Source: Burkholderia pseudomultivorans (GTDB lineage Bacteria; Pseudomonadota; Gammaproteobacteria; Burkholderiales; Burkholderiaceae). From it: a DNA stretch of 64,000 nucleotides. Positions within the stretch are counted from its first letter, which is position 1; the number at the start of each line of letters is the position of its first letter. This document shows positions 45,601-53,645 of this stretch, one piece after another. A program made the position numbers and the translations under genes. The notes under the pieces were generated by a model. That model ran no database searches and was not told the origin of the DNA. It was given only the letters and a program-made list of their open reading frames with translations. The stretch covers positions 2,418,001 to 2,482,000 of the forward strand of contig NZ_CP013377.1 of NCBI RefSeq assembly GCF_001718415.1, in the 5' to 3' direction.

Positions 45601-45743
45601 CAGGCGCCCGCGACGTAGCACGCGCCGATCAGCAGCGTGACGGCCGCCGCCAGCGGGTTCGACGCGACATAGCCGGCGCCGATCCAGCACACGGCGATCA
45701 GACCGGCGATGAAGACAACGAGATCAAGACGAATTCTGGACAT
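42696..45743 (-). CDS. DUF802 protein: MotA/ZorA-like channel with very long repeated tail
   Basis: A 1015-residue protein. Two N-terminal helices (7-48) are followed by a MotA/TolQ/ExbB-like pair: LVGLLVLLGMLGTLLGMV (about 107-124) and the GLGFAFGTSIAGVATSAMLGLLSAL helix region (about 154-178). The rest, about 190-1015, is an almost uninterrupted predicted coiled coil rich in Ala, Gln, Arg, Glu and Asp. Residues about 420-790 contain tandem 80-residue repeats (SAWNDSLAAMAAKLGDEWQR ... IC DALAQTTRDLAAQAATF). The ATG lies 16 bp after the DUF3348 stop. Architecture parallels ZorA of Zorya, where the tail hangs into the cytosol, but no ZorC/D/E genes are adjacent. Confidence 0.88.
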   Translation of the reverse strand: MSRIRLDLVVFIAGLIAVCWIGAGYVASNPLAAAVTLLIGACYVAGAWELQRYRQATATLSRAVAGLSEPPAKLDAWLDALHPGLRGAVRARIEGARVALPGPSLTPYLVGLLVLLGMLGTLLGMVVTLKGTGAALESATDLDAIRASLIAPVKGLGFAFGTSIAGVATSAMLGLLSALVRRERTDAAAQLDAKIATTLRVHSHAHQRDESFRLLQRQADVMPALVDRLQTMMTTLEARSVALHDRQLESQQAFFDRTERAYAGLASNVGDALKESAAESARVAGAALQPVVAATMTGLAQEMAALRDTVTGAVQRQLDGLTDGFEKTTANVTTVWTRALDEQRRAGDAVAQQLQTTLGQFTDTFAQRSTDLLDGVATRLESTEGRLADAWRDALARQEQVGDALAGQHARALGEAAATFERHSASTLAAMRDAHANLQTELASRDAQRLSAWNESLAAMAAKLGDEWQRAGEHSAGRQQAICDALAQTTRDLAAQAATFEQRSNDLLTTIRESHTGLQSELTARDEQRLSAWNDSLAAMAAKLGDEWQRAGVHSAGRQQEICDALAQTTRDLAAQAATFEQRSNDLLTTIRESHTGLQSELTARDEQRLSAWNDSLAAMAAKLGDEWQRAGVHSAGRQQEICDALAQTTRDLAAQAATFEQRSNDLLTTIRESHMGLQSELTARDEQRLSAWNDSLAAMAAKLGDEWQRAGVHSAGRQQEICDALAQTTRDLAAQAATFEQRSNDLLATIRDSHAGLQTQLAARDEQRLSAWNDSLAAMAAALRDEWQQTSAQAATRQQDICDTLARTANDITAQAQAHASDTINEIARLVQAASEAPKAAADVVAELRQRLSDSLAHDTAMLEERSRLLATLETLLGAVNHASTEQRGAIDALVSTSADLLDRIGARFNDTVEAQAHRLDSATAQVTAGAVEVASLGDAFGMAVQAFGESNDKLLAHLQRIEAALEKSLARSDEQLEYYVAQAREVIDLSMMSQKQIVEDLQQLAGRRASVGA
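43380..44460 (-). repeat. 240 bp tandem repeats in the DUF802 tail
   Basis: Blocks beginning near 43381, 43621, 43861, 44101 and 44341 recur at exactly 240 bp, encoding 80 residues. The three central blocks are nearly identical in DNA (for example CATTCGTCGCCGAGCTTCGC at the same phase), and the flanking blocks are diverged. The near identity, including silent sites, points to recent duplication or gene conversion. Confidence 0.92.
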
Positions 45744-45759
45744 AGCGTAGTAAACAGAC

Positions 45760-46515
45760 CTAGCAGGTACGAAGGGCCGCGAGCAGCCCCTCGACCGTTT
45801 GAAACCGGATTTCGAGTTCGGCGAGCAGGACGCTCTGCATCTCGTCGCGGAACGTGTCGAGCCATGCGCCGGGCACGATCGCCGCGGGCCGCGCCGCGTC
45901 GGCATCGACATCGGCATCGGCCGGCGCGTCGGCCTGTGCGGCGGCGAGCGCCTGACGCTCCGCGTCGCGCAGCTTCTCGAAGCGCGTGCCGAGCAGCGCG
46001 GGCACGGCCGACAGCAGGCTGCGCTCGCGCGCGCCGAGCACGCGCTCCATGATCGCGTCGAGCGACGCGAGCCGCGCCATGCCGGGCGAGCGCGCCGCAA
46101 GCGCGACGCGCAGGCGGCCGCGCAGCTGGCCGATCGCCGTCTCCATCTCCTGCTGCAGCAGCAGCGTGCGCTGGCGGAAATCGGCGAAGTCGGCCGTATC
46201 GGCGGGCGGCGGTGGCGGCTCGCCCGGGCGTCGCCGCGCGCGCCGCTGGTTGAGCGCGGTGATGGCCTGCGCGAGATCGTGGCGCACGCGCGCGCAGTCG
46301 CGCTCAGCGTCGTGGCCGCGCACGCCGGCCGCGACGCCGGGCGGGCTCGCGTTCAGCGCGGACGACAGCGTGATCGCGTCGGTCCAGCCGAGCCACTGGC
46401 TCAGTCGGTCCGACAGCGTCTGCCGTGATTCCGCGACGTCGGCATCGGCCAGGCGCGCGAGCAGCCGAACGAGGGTCGGTCCACTCAATGCCGGGCGCGG
46501 GGAAGCGTGCACCAT
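45760..46515 (-). CDS. DUF3348 protein, first gene of motor-like operon
   Basis: A 251-residue cytoplasmic protein of the DUF3348 type, mostly helical. It has LSDRLSQWLGWTDAITLSSAL near residue 35 and a region of long helices (RTLLLQQEMETAIGQLRGRL). ATG 46515 begins MVHASPRP; there is no strong ribosome site. It leads DUF802, the OmpA-like stator and DUF2894. Function unknown; consistent linkage suggests assembly or regulation of the channel pair. Confidence 0.82.
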   Translation of the reverse strand: MVHASPRPALSGPTLVRLLARLADADVAESRQTLSDRLSQWLGWTDAITLSSALNASPPGVAAGVRGHDAERDCARVRHDLAQAITALNQRRARRRPGEPPPPPADTADFADFRQRTLLLQQEMETAIGQLRGRLRVALAARSPGMARLASLDAIMERVLGARERSLLSAVPALLGTRFEKLRDAERQALAAAQADAPADADVDADAARPAAIVPGAWLDTFRDEMQSVLLAELEIRFQTVEGLLAALRTC

Positions 46516-46692
46516 GCTGCGAACAGTCAAAAAAGGCAGCAGTTTACACGTCGTCGGGACCGGGACCGCCAGAATCGCGGACGCGATGGCGGCCGGCGCG
46601 CTGCGAGACGGGCCACGATGCCCGCCGGGCAAGGCTGGCGGCGTATCGCCGGCCGGCCTGCAACGGCCGGAGCCGAAGCCCCGTCGTCGTAT

Positions 46693-46734
46693 CCGGCGGC
46701 GCAGCAGGGGCGCGCACGGCGCCCGCGCCGCCGG
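46693..46734 (-). terminator. Hairpin after the LysE gene
   Basis: Immediately after the LysE stop (minus strand), GCGCCGCCGG (46725-46734) pairs with CCGGCGGCGC (46693-46702). Inside, GGGCGC-N5-GCGCCC (46708-46724) makes a second perfect stem. There is no T-run. It probably insulates the LysE gene from the DUF3348 operon downstream. Confidence 0.5.
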
Positions 46735-47373
46735 TCAGATTCCCGCTTTCGGCGCGTTCAGGATCAGCCGCAGGCCGAGCAGCGTGATCGCGCCGGCGGC
46801 GATCCGGTCGACCCATCTCTTCGCGCGCAGGTAGAGCTCGCGCGGCCGCCGCGTCGAGAAGCACAGCGCGACGAGCGTGTACCAGCCGAATTCGACGCCG
46901 AACACCAGCGGCGGCAGCGCCAGATAGCACCACAGCGGCGGATGCTGCGGCAGCAGCGCCGCGAAGATGCTGCCGTACCAGATCGCCGTCTTCGGGTTGC
47001 TGAGCTGGGTCGTGAGGCCGGTCCAGAACGACCGGCTCGCGCGGCCGGCGCCCGCAGCCTGTGGATCGTCCATCGCGATCGGCCGGTCCGCGCCGCGCCA
47101 GATCTTCGACGCCATGTAGATCAGGTAGGCGCCCCCTGCCAGCTTGAGGCCCACGTACAGCCATTCGACGGCCTGCAGCAGCGTATAGAGCCCGGCCAGC
47201 GCGACGCCGCCGAACACGATGCCGCCGATGCCCATGCCGAGCGCGGTCGCGAGGCCGTCGCGGCGCGACAGGCCGATCGAGTTGCGGGCGACCAGCACGA
47301 AGCTCGGGCCCGGAATCATCGCGCCGAGCCACAGCGCGGCCAGAATGGCGAATACGGCAGCTGACGCAGTCAT
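46735..47373 (-). CDS. LysE/RhtB-family amino-acid exporter
   Basis: A 212-residue inner-membrane protein with six hydrophobic segments and the LysE signature MIPGPSFVLVARNSIGLSRRDGLATALG near the N-terminus, plus QLSNPKTAIWYGSIFA. ATG 47373 follows AAGGAGATGCCG; an ATG two codons earlier is possible. It would export amino acids or related amines; the substrate is undetermined. Confidence 0.92.
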   Translation of the reverse strand: MTASAAVFAILAALWLGAMIPGPSFVLVARNSIGLSRRDGLATALGMGIGGIVFGGVALAGLYTLLQAVEWLYVGLKLAGGAYLIYMASKIWRGADRPIAMDDPQAAGAGRASRSFWTGLTTQLSNPKTAIWYGSIFAALLPQHPPLWCYLALPPLVFGVEFGWYTLVALCFSTRRPRELYLRAKRWVDRIAAGAITLLGLRLILNAPKAGI

Positions 47374-47516
47374 CGGCATCTCCTTGAGCGGACCCGACGG
47401 TCCAGTAGATGATTCTGGCACGCTTCGCGCGCGGCCGAAAGCGGGCGCGCGCTGGTATGCTGGCGTCGCCCGCGCGCCGCGCCATGCGTCCTGTCCCCCT
47501 GACCACCCACACCGCC

Positions 47517-48077
47517 ATGAAGCCGCTTCGCCTGCTGCTCCCGCTGCTTGCCGCGCTGTCCGCCAGCGCACGGGCCGACGACCTGCCGAAGTCGATCGCG
47601 GCGCAACTGCCGCCCGGCTACCAGCCGATGCTCGCGCAACCGGGGCCGGACCTCGACAACGGACGGCACAGCTTCCTCGTGGTCGTGCATCGCGACGTCG
47701 ACACGCGCGACCACCCGTCGCCGCGCCCGCTGCTCATCTACGAGGAACAGGCCGACCATGCGTACCGGCTCGCGGCGCGCAACGACAGCGTCGTGCTGCG
47801 CGCGAACGAGGCGATGCAGTGCGACCCGTTCGAATTCGCCGACGACGGGCTGGCGGTGAAGGGTCGCTATTTCACGGTGCAGAACGCAGTCGCGTGCGGA
47901 CAGCACTGGAGCGATTACGTGACGTTCCGCTACGACCCGCGCACGCACGGCTGGGTGTTTTCGAGCCAGATCGATACCGAGTCGTTTCCGCTCGACGACA
48001 AGCCCGACTCCGTCACGGTGACGCGCGCCGACCCGCACCGGCCGGTGTCGTTCAGCCAGTGGCGCCGCAAGGAATGA
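47517..48077 (+). CDS. Hypothetical periplasmic protein
   Basis: A 186-residue secreted protein. The signal peptide MKPLRLLLPLLAALSASARA precedes DDLPKSIAAQLPPGYQPM. The mature part is beta-rich (SFLVVVHRDVDTRD, YFTVQNAVACGQHW) with two cysteines that could form a disulfide. I do not recognise a family. Upstream in-frame starts exist, but ATG 47517 gives the clean signal peptide. Confidence 0.8.
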   Translation: MKPLRLLLPLLAALSASARADDLPKSIAAQLPPGYQPMLAQPGPDLDNGRHSFLVVVHRDVDTRDHPSPRPLLIYEEQADHAYRLAARNDSVVLRANEAMQCDPFEFADDGLAVKGRYFTVQNAVACGQHWSDYVTFRYDPRTHGWVFSSQIDTESFPLDDKPDSVTVTRADPHRPVSFSQWRRKE

Positions 48078-48272
48078 AAACTGCGCGTCGCGCATATCGA
48101 TGCCGGCGGCAGCGCCCTTTTTCAACGCAGCGAGCGCCGGCCGTCCGGCATGCCGTGCGCAAGCGGCCGCCAACCGGTCTACCATAGGCGCTCGCCGTCT
48201 CGTGAACGGGCGTGCGCCGCGCGGCCCCGCCCCGCATGCTTGTCCCACGTTGAACCAGCGCAGGAGGACGTC

Positions 48273-49658
48273 ATGACGCAACACTTCGACGCGATCGTCA
48301 TCGGCACCGGGCAAGCCGGCCCGCCGCTCGCCGAGCGGCTGTCGCGCGCCGGCATGAAAGTCGCCATCGTCGAGCGCAACCGTTTCGGCGGCACCTGCGT
48401 CAACACCGGCTGCATTCCGACCAAGACGCTGATCGCCAGCGCGTACGCCGCGCAGCTCGCGCGGCGCGCGAGCGAATACGGCGTGTCGGTCGGCGGCCCC
48501 GTCAGCGTCGACATGAAGGCCGTGAAGGCGCGCAAGGACCAGATCGCCGGCCGCTCGAACCGCGGCGTCGAGCAATGGGTGCGCGGGCTCGACAACGCAA
48601 CCGTGTTCCAGGGGCACGCGCGCTTCGAACGCGCCGACGCGGTGCGCGTCGGCGACACGCTGCTCGAAGCGCCGCGCATCTTCATCAACGTCGGCGGGCG
48701 CGCGCTGGTGCCGCCGATGCCGGGCCTCGACACGGTGCCCTACCTGACCAACTCGACGATGATGGACGTCGACTTCCTGCCCGAGCATCTGGTGATCGTC
48801 GGCGGCAGCTATGTCGGCCTCGAATTCGGCCAGATGTACCGCCGCTTCGGCTCGCGCGTGACGATCGTCGAGAAAGGCGCGCGGCTGATCCGGCGCGAGG
48901 ACGAAGACGTGTCGCAGGCCGTGCGCGACATTCTCGAAAACGAAGGCATCGACGTGCAGCTCGACGCGAACTGCCTGAGCGCGCGGCGCGACGGCGACGG
49001 CGACGGCATCGTGATCGGCCTCGACTGCGCGGGCGGCGGGCGCGAGGTCGCAGGCTCGCACCTGCTGCTCGCAGTCGGCCGCGTGCCGAACACCGACGAT
49101 CTCGGGCTCGACCGCGCCGGCGTCAAGACCGATGCGCACGGCTATATCGAGGTCGACGAACAGCTGCGTACCAATGTCTCCGGCATCTGGGCGCTCGGCG
49201 ACTGCAACGGCCGCGGCGCGTTCACGCACACCGCGTACAACGACTACGAGATCGTCGCGGCCAACCTGCTCGACAACGACCCGCGCAAGGTGTCCGACCG
49301 CGTCACCGCGTACGCGATGTACATCGACCCGCCGCTCGGGCGCGCCGGGATGACGCTCGCGGAAGCGAAACAGACGGGCCGCCGGCTGCTGCTCGGCACG
49401 CGTCCGATGATGCGCGTCGGCCGCGCCGTCGAGAAAGGCGAGAGCCAGGGCTTCATGAAGGTGATCGTCGACGCGGACAGTCACGCAATCCTCGGTGCAT
49501 CGATCCTGGGCGTCACCGGCGACGAGGTCGTGCACAGCATGCTCGACGTGATGACGGCCGGCGCGCCCTACACGACGATCAGCCGCGCGATGCACATCCA
49601 CCCGACCGTGTCGGAACTCATACCGACGCTGCTGCAGGACCTGCATCCGGTCGAATGA
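48273..49658 (+). CDS. FAD-dependent pyridine nucleotide-disulfide oxidoreductase
   Basis: A 461-residue protein of the mercuric reductase/dihydrolipoamide dehydrogenase family. The FAD motif IVIGTGQAGPPLAERL is followed by redox-active GGTCVNTGCIPTKT (C44/C49 region). The NAD motif is LVIVGGSYVGLEFGQ, then WALGDCNGRGAFTHTAYND. The dimer-interface HIHPTVSE supplies the His-Glu pair. GxGQAG instead of GxGxGG and solitary location (no pyruvate dehydrogenase or mer genes) argue against classical Lpd or MerA. The real disulfide substrate is unknown. The ATG follows CAGGAGGACGTC. Confidence 0.9.
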   Translation: MTQHFDAIVIGTGQAGPPLAERLSRAGMKVAIVERNRFGGTCVNTGCIPTKTLIASAYAAQLARRASEYGVSVGGPVSVDMKAVKARKDQIAGRSNRGVEQWVRGLDNATVFQGHARFERADAVRVGDTLLEAPRIFINVGGRALVPPMPGLDTVPYLTNSTMMDVDFLPEHLVIVGGSYVGLEFGQMYRRFGSRVTIVEKGARLIRREDEDVSQAVRDILENEGIDVQLDANCLSARRDGDGDGIVIGLDCAGGGREVAGSHLLLAVGRVPNTDDLGLDRAGVKTDAHGYIEVDEQLRTNVSGIWALGDCNGRGAFTHTAYNDYEIVAANLLDNDPRKVSDRVTAYAMYIDPPLGRAGMTLAEAKQTGRRLLLGTRPMMRVGRAVEKGESQGFMKVIVDADSHAILGASILGVTGDEVVHSMLDVMTAGAPYTTISRAMHIHPTVSELIPTLLQDLHPVE

Positions 49659-49665
49659 CCCGCGA

Positions 49666-49689
49666 CGCGCGACGGGCGGCCGTCGCGCG
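49666..49689. terminator. Bidirectional hairpin between convergent genes
   Basis: CGCGCGACGG (49666-49675) and CCGTCGCGCG (49680-49689) form a perfect 10 bp stem with a GCGG loop. It lies between the oxidoreductase stop (49658) and the SDR stop (49699), so it could terminate both transcripts. No T-run is present on either side. Confidence 0.55.
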
Positions 49690-49698
49690 CGTACGCGG

Positions 49699-50592
49699 TC
49701 AGGTTTCGAAATAGCGCGGCCGATCGATATCGGCGATCAATCCGGGCTGCACCGGCGCCCAGTCGAGCGAGGCGCGCGTGCGCTCGCTCGTCGCCGCCGC
49801 GTCCATCCCGGCGAACATCGCGAACCAGCCGAAGTGTTCGGCCGCCTCCTGCGCGGATTTCGCGACGACCGGCAGATTCAGCCGGCGGCCGATCACTGCG
49901 GCGATCTCGCGGAACGGCACGCCCGTATCGGCGACCGCGTGATAGCGCGCGCCCGCCGTTCCGTGCTCGACGGCGAGACGATAGACGCGCGCCGCGTCGA
50001 GCCGGTGCACGGCCGGCCAGCGGTTGCCGCCGTCGCCGATGTAGGCCGACGCGCCTTTCTCGCGCGCGAACGCGATCAGGCGCGGCACGAATCCGTGATC
50101 GCCGTCGCCGTGCACGGACGGCGGCAGGCGCACGACCGACGTGTGCACGCCGCGCGCGTCGAGCGCGGCCGCGGTCGTCTCGGACGCGCGCGGATAGTTC
50201 GCCGAGACCGGCACCGGCGGATCGTCCTCCGTCGCCGCGCGCCCGGGCGCGACGAGCGCGAGCCCCGACGTGACGACGAGCGGCCGCGACGAGCCGGTCA
50301 GCGCCGCGCCGAGCGTCTCGATCGCGCGGCGGTCGAGTTCGCAGTTCTCGGCAAAACGCGAGAAGTCGTGATTGAATCCCGTATGGATCACCGCGTCGGC
50401 GTGCGCGGCGCCGCTGGTCAGGCTGTCGAGATCCTCCAGCGACCCGCGATGGACGTCGGCGCCGGCCGCCGCCACCGACGCGGCCGCCGCGTCGGAACGC
50501 GCCAGGCCGAGCACCGAGTGCCCGGCGGCAATGAGTTCGGCCACGACGGCGGAACCGACGAAGCCCGACGCTCCCGTAACGAATACACGCAT
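49699..50592 (-). CDS. Extended-SDR NAD-dependent epimerase/dehydratase-like protein
   Basis: A 297-residue atypical/extended SDR with cofactor motif [16 protein letters not shown]. The usual catalytic YxxxK is changed: the region reads SANYPRASE, so the Lys is replaced by Ser. [18 protein letters not shown] is typical of this NAD-binding subgroup. ATG 50592 follows GGAGGGTTTGAAC. It is divergent from an XRE/MmyB-type regulator. The missing Lys suggests a reductase with altered chemistry or an NAD-sensing role. Confidence 0.88.
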   Translation of the reverse strand: MRVFVTGASGFVGSAVVAELIAAGHSVLGLARSDAAAASVAAAGADVHRGSLEDLDSLTSGAAHADAVIHTGFNHDFSRFAENCELDRRAIETLGAALTGSSRPLVVTSGLALVAPGRAATEDDPPVPVSANYPRASETTAAALDARGVHTSVVRLPPSVHGDGDHGFVPRLIAFAREKGASAYIGDGGNRWPAVHRLDAARVYRLAVEHGTAGARYHAVADTGVPFREIAAVIGRRLNLPVVAKSAQEAAEHFGWFAMFAGMDAAATSERTRASLDWAPVQPGLIADIDRPRYFET

Positions 50593-50660
50593 GTTCAAAC
50601 CCTCCGGATGGCATGGAGGATTACTATCCGTCGACGGCTGCTCACGGTGAAGCCGTGACG

Positions 50661-50674
50661 GTTTACTGGTAAAC
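50661..50674. promoter_or_regulatory. Palindromic operator candidate GTTTAC-TG-GTAAAC
   Basis: A perfect 6+6 palindrome with a 2 bp centre, 14 bp before the ATG of the XRE regulator and 69 bp before the SDR gene. It is AT-rich against the local sequence. A dyad this compact suits the dimeric XRE domain encoded next to it. Confidence 0.65.
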
Positions 50675-50687
50675 GGACTAACAGGCT

Positions 50688-51545
50688 ATGGCTGACGCAC
50701 CCGACAACCTGCTCGGCGCGTACCTTCGGGACCGCCGCGAGAAACTCGACCCGGCCGCGCTCGGGCTGCCCGTCGGGCGACGTCGCACGCCGGGCCTGCG
50801 GCGCGAGGAAGTCGCGCAGCGCGCCCATGTGAGCGCCGCATGGTACACGTGGCTCGAACAGGGGCGCGGCGGCGCGCCGTCGGCCGACGTGCTGGACCGG
50901 CTCGCGCGTGCGCTGATGCTGAACGAAGCGGAGCGCGAGCACCTGTTCCTGATCGGTGTCGGGCATCCGCCCGAAGTGCGCTACCACGCGACCGAACACG
51001 TGACGCCGCGCGTGCAGCATGTGCTCGACTCGCTCGAAGCCAGCCCGGCGATCGTGCGCACCGCGACCTGGGACGTGATCGCGTGGAACGACGCGGCCGC
51101 CGCGACGCTGACCGATTACGCGACACTGCCGCCGCACGCGCGCAACATCCTGCGGCTGATCTTCGTCGACAGCGGCGTGCGCGATGCGCAGCCGAACTGG
51201 GAACGCGTTGCACGGTTCGCGGTGGGCGCGTTTCGCGCCGATATCGCACGCGGCGGCGCGACGCGGACCGTGCAGGCCTTCGTCGACGAGATGCGCGCGA
51301 CGAGCGCCGAATTCGACGCGATGTGGCGCGACCACGCGATCAGTTCGAGCGACGAAGGCACCAAGGAGATTCGTCATCCGGCCGTCGGACGCATTTCGCT
51401 CGAATATTCGACGTTCACCGTCGGCGGCCGGCCCGACCTGACGCTCGTGATCTTCACGCCCGAGACGGCAGTCGATCGTGCGCACATCCGGACGCTGGTG
51501 GCTGCGCGCGCAGCGGCGGCCAGGGCGCTCGACATTCACTCATGA
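50688..51545 (+). CDS. XRE-family regulator with MmyB-like ligand domain
   Basis: A 285-residue regulator. The N-terminal helix-turn-helix (about 8-75) includes RTPGLRREEVAQRAHVSAAWYTWLEQGRG, characteristic of the MmyB-like family. The C-terminal PAS-like ligand domain begins about 108 (LDSLEASPAIVRTATWDVIAWN) and ends FTPETAVDRAHIR. Relatives bind fatty acids or aromatic ligands and control the adjacent divergent oxidoreductase gene. Confidence 0.92.
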   Translation: MADAPDNLLGAYLRDRREKLDPAALGLPVGRRRTPGLRREEVAQRAHVSAAWYTWLEQGRGGAPSADVLDRLARALMLNEAEREHLFLIGVGHPPEVRYHATEHVTPRVQHVLDSLEASPAIVRTATWDVIAWNDAAAATLTDYATLPPHARNILRLIFVDSGVRDAQPNWERVARFAVGAFRADIARGGATRTVQAFVDEMRATSAEFDAMWRDHAISSSDEGTKEIRHPAVGRISLEYSTFTVGGRPDLTLVIFTPETAVDRAHIRTLVAARAAAARALDIHS

Positions 51546-51737
51546 CCGAGCCGAGGGCGGTGGTGAAAGCGGAAAGATGCCGCGCGAATGCGCGGTGCCT
51601 TGCTCACAAACTCCGCTGCCTTTCGTAGACGCGAGCGAAGCGGCCTGCCTCGCTGTCGGGGAAGGTCGCGCCTCGCGGCAGCCGCGGTCGATATTTTTCA
51701 ATCTGACGTCGAATCGCGCTCGCTCGTCTACGCTGCG

Positions 51738-52172
51738 CTAACCGTGGCCAATCTGCTCAAGCCACGCCTTCAATTGACGCGTACGATCCCGTGTTCTGTC
51801 GATTTCGCAAGTCAGCAGATCGAGATTGCGATCTGCACCTGCCTCGTTTATCAGATACCAAGCGGCACACTCGTTGTCGAGAAAACGGATCCATTGCCGC
51901 TGAGCCTCGACGAATTTCACCTTGAGTGCCGGATAGTTGACGTACTCGCCACGCGGCCGGGACATCGCCTTCAAGACCTTTTGGTAGGTACGGTTCAATT
52001 CGTCGTCTGCCTGCTGAAACTCATCCTGACTACGCTGCTGCAAGCGCTCCCGCGCCACACTGTCAGGTTCGCAGCTTTGCGCTTGCGCAGCGGTGAGCCA
52101 CGCAAATGTCAGCGCAGTGACGACGCCAAGCGCCACACGACGCGAACCGGACGTCGATGCGCGGATATGCAT
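51738..52172 (-). CDS. LprI/DUF1311-type periplasmic protein
   Basis: A 144-residue secreted protein. ATG 52172 (MHIRASTSG) follows GGGAGCAAGA; an ATG 12 bp upstream lacks spacing. The signal peptide ends AAQAQ. The LprI domain has the pattern C...QQADDELNRTYQKVLKAMS...QRQWIRFLDNECAAW...C, with conserved cysteines. LprI-type proteins inhibit lysozyme in mycobacteria; other members have unknown roles. It follows the DUF1176 gene on the same strand (139 bp gap). Confidence 0.87.
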   Translation of the reverse strand: MHIRASTSGSRRVALGVVTALTFAWLTAAQAQSCEPDSVARERLQQRSQDEFQQADDELNRTYQKVLKAMSRPRGEYVNYPALKVKFVEAQRQWIRFLDNECAAWYLINEAGADRNLDLLTCEIDRTRDRTRQLKAWLEQIGHG

Positions 52173-52311
52173 TCTTGCTCCCATACCTTCTTTCCCCGTT
52201 CATAGGGTGACCGGACTGGTTCCGGCGTCGATCGCGGTCGACAACGCCGACTGAACGCAGCGAATGCGGTTGGCGCGGAGATTCCGTGCGCATGCCGACA
52301 TGAGCTGTTCC

Positions 52312-53397
52312 TTACCGCCTCCTCGATCGATAAAGCGTGGGCCAGTCACCGGGTTCAAAACCACCACAGCTATCCTGCCGCGACGCCGCCGAAATCCGGA
52401 ATGCCCGACCATCCCAGATCCACTCGGCCTGAAACCCGCAATCGGCCAGCCCGCGCCCCTTGGCGAACGTGGAAAGGACGCCAGTCGCAGGATCGAAGCT
52501 CGGCTCGACCAGCGAGGGCTCCAAAACGCCCCCTGCCGGATTCGTCAGCTTGATGGGCTCCGCCGCCCCGTTACCGACGCGAGGAACAACGAACACGTCC
52601 GACGATCCCTGGTAGGCGCCCTGAATGCACGGAAGGAAAACCAGCGCCTGCCGTTCATCGAGTGCATACGCGCCTTCATCGAGATACTTCGAGGCATTCT
52701 TGTCGCAACGACTGCCGTCCCGGCTACGCTGCGCGCGCTCGATCAGGCGCTTTTCCTCTTTATCGGACAACTGCGAAGCGATCTTCCGCGTCGGTACGAT
52801 CGGCAGCGGCGGTGCGGATATAACCCGGGACGCGGGTGCGGAGCCCTTGCGGATCAACGCGGTCACGCCGCCGATTCGCCCCTGCCGATCGTCGATACGC
52901 AATAGAGCGGCGACCATGCCGTCGAGTGGAATATAGGTGCGCGCATCCGAACCGACCTGAAGCTTTCTGCCATCGCGAAGCCGGGATACGAATGCGGCCA
53001 CGGCCGCCGGCTCCGTTGTCGAAAAAGTCGCGACATCGTTGACGAGATCGACATCCACGCTCCAGGACGACTCGTCCAGCCGCAACGGTTCTCCATCGAC
53101 ACGCAGGTCGCCGAGACCGATGCTCGTGTCGGTTGCGACATTGAGCCGTGCTTCAACAGAGCCGCGCGGGCCGGCCGCGCGAATGAAGCGCAGGTCCCCG
53201 CGGAATTCGCCCTCGGCCGCGAAACCCCTCGCCTCACAGGTCAGGCCGTTGTCGCAGGCGACCAGCCATGACTTATAGGTGTCATAGCTGGGCGCGCTAA
53301 CCGCCTCCTCGGGGGCGGCCGTGGCGACAAGCGGGATGGCGGCGCCGGCGAAAACAGCAATGAGCATTGCGCCCCTCTCGATGACGCGTTTTTTCAT
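52312..53397 (-). CDS. DUF1176 domain protein
   Basis: A 361-residue secreted protein with signal MKKRVIERGAMLIAVFAGAA ending VATAAP. The N-terminal half reads YKSWLVACDNGLTCEARGF, typical of DUF1176. The C-terminal half has FLPCIQGAYQGSSDVFVV, ADCGFQAEWIWDGRAFR and a terminal WPTLYRSRR, the family's conserved end. Function is unknown; envelope location is likely. Base composition here is less GC-rich than in neighbouring operons. Confidence 0.88.
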   Translation of the reverse strand: MKKRVIERGAMLIAVFAGAAIPLVATAAPEEAVSAPSYDTYKSWLVACDNGLTCEARGFAAEGEFRGDLRFIRAAGPRGSVEARLNVATDTSIGLGDLRVDGEPLRLDESSWSVDVDLVNDVATFSTTEPAAVAAFVSRLRDGRKLQVGSDARTYIPLDGMVAALLRIDDRQGRIGGVTALIRKGSAPASRVISAPPLPIVPTRKIASQLSDKEEKRLIERAQRSRDGSRCDKNASKYLDEGAYALDERQALVFLPCIQGAYQGSSDVFVVPRVGNGAAEPIKLTNPAGGVLEPSLVEPSFDPATGVLSTFAKGRGLADCGFQAEWIWDGRAFRISAASRQDSCGGFEPGDWPTLYRSRRR

Positions 53398-53645
53398 GTC
53401 GTTTTATCGAGTCAAGATGACGTGCATCGTAACGGAAATGACCGCCGGGCGACGAACCTGTGTCGGTGCGAAACATCGCCACTTGCGACTGATGGCAAAT
53501 CGGTAAAATCCCGGCGCATCGTGTCGCCAGGAAAAATACTCCCGCCAACCCGGTCCGACATGCAAAGCCGAGGCTCGACTGAAGGCTCAATTCTCGACGA
53601 TCTGCGCGTCGGGGGCGTGCGGCCTCGATTGGCCGAACGCGCCCC

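Noticed and set aside
41431..46515. Calling the motor-like operon a Zorya defence system
   Set aside because: Only the ZorA/ZorB-like pair is shared. No ZorC, nuclease-helicase ZorD or HNH ZorE is in or next to the operon, and the flanks are housekeeping-like rather than a defence island.
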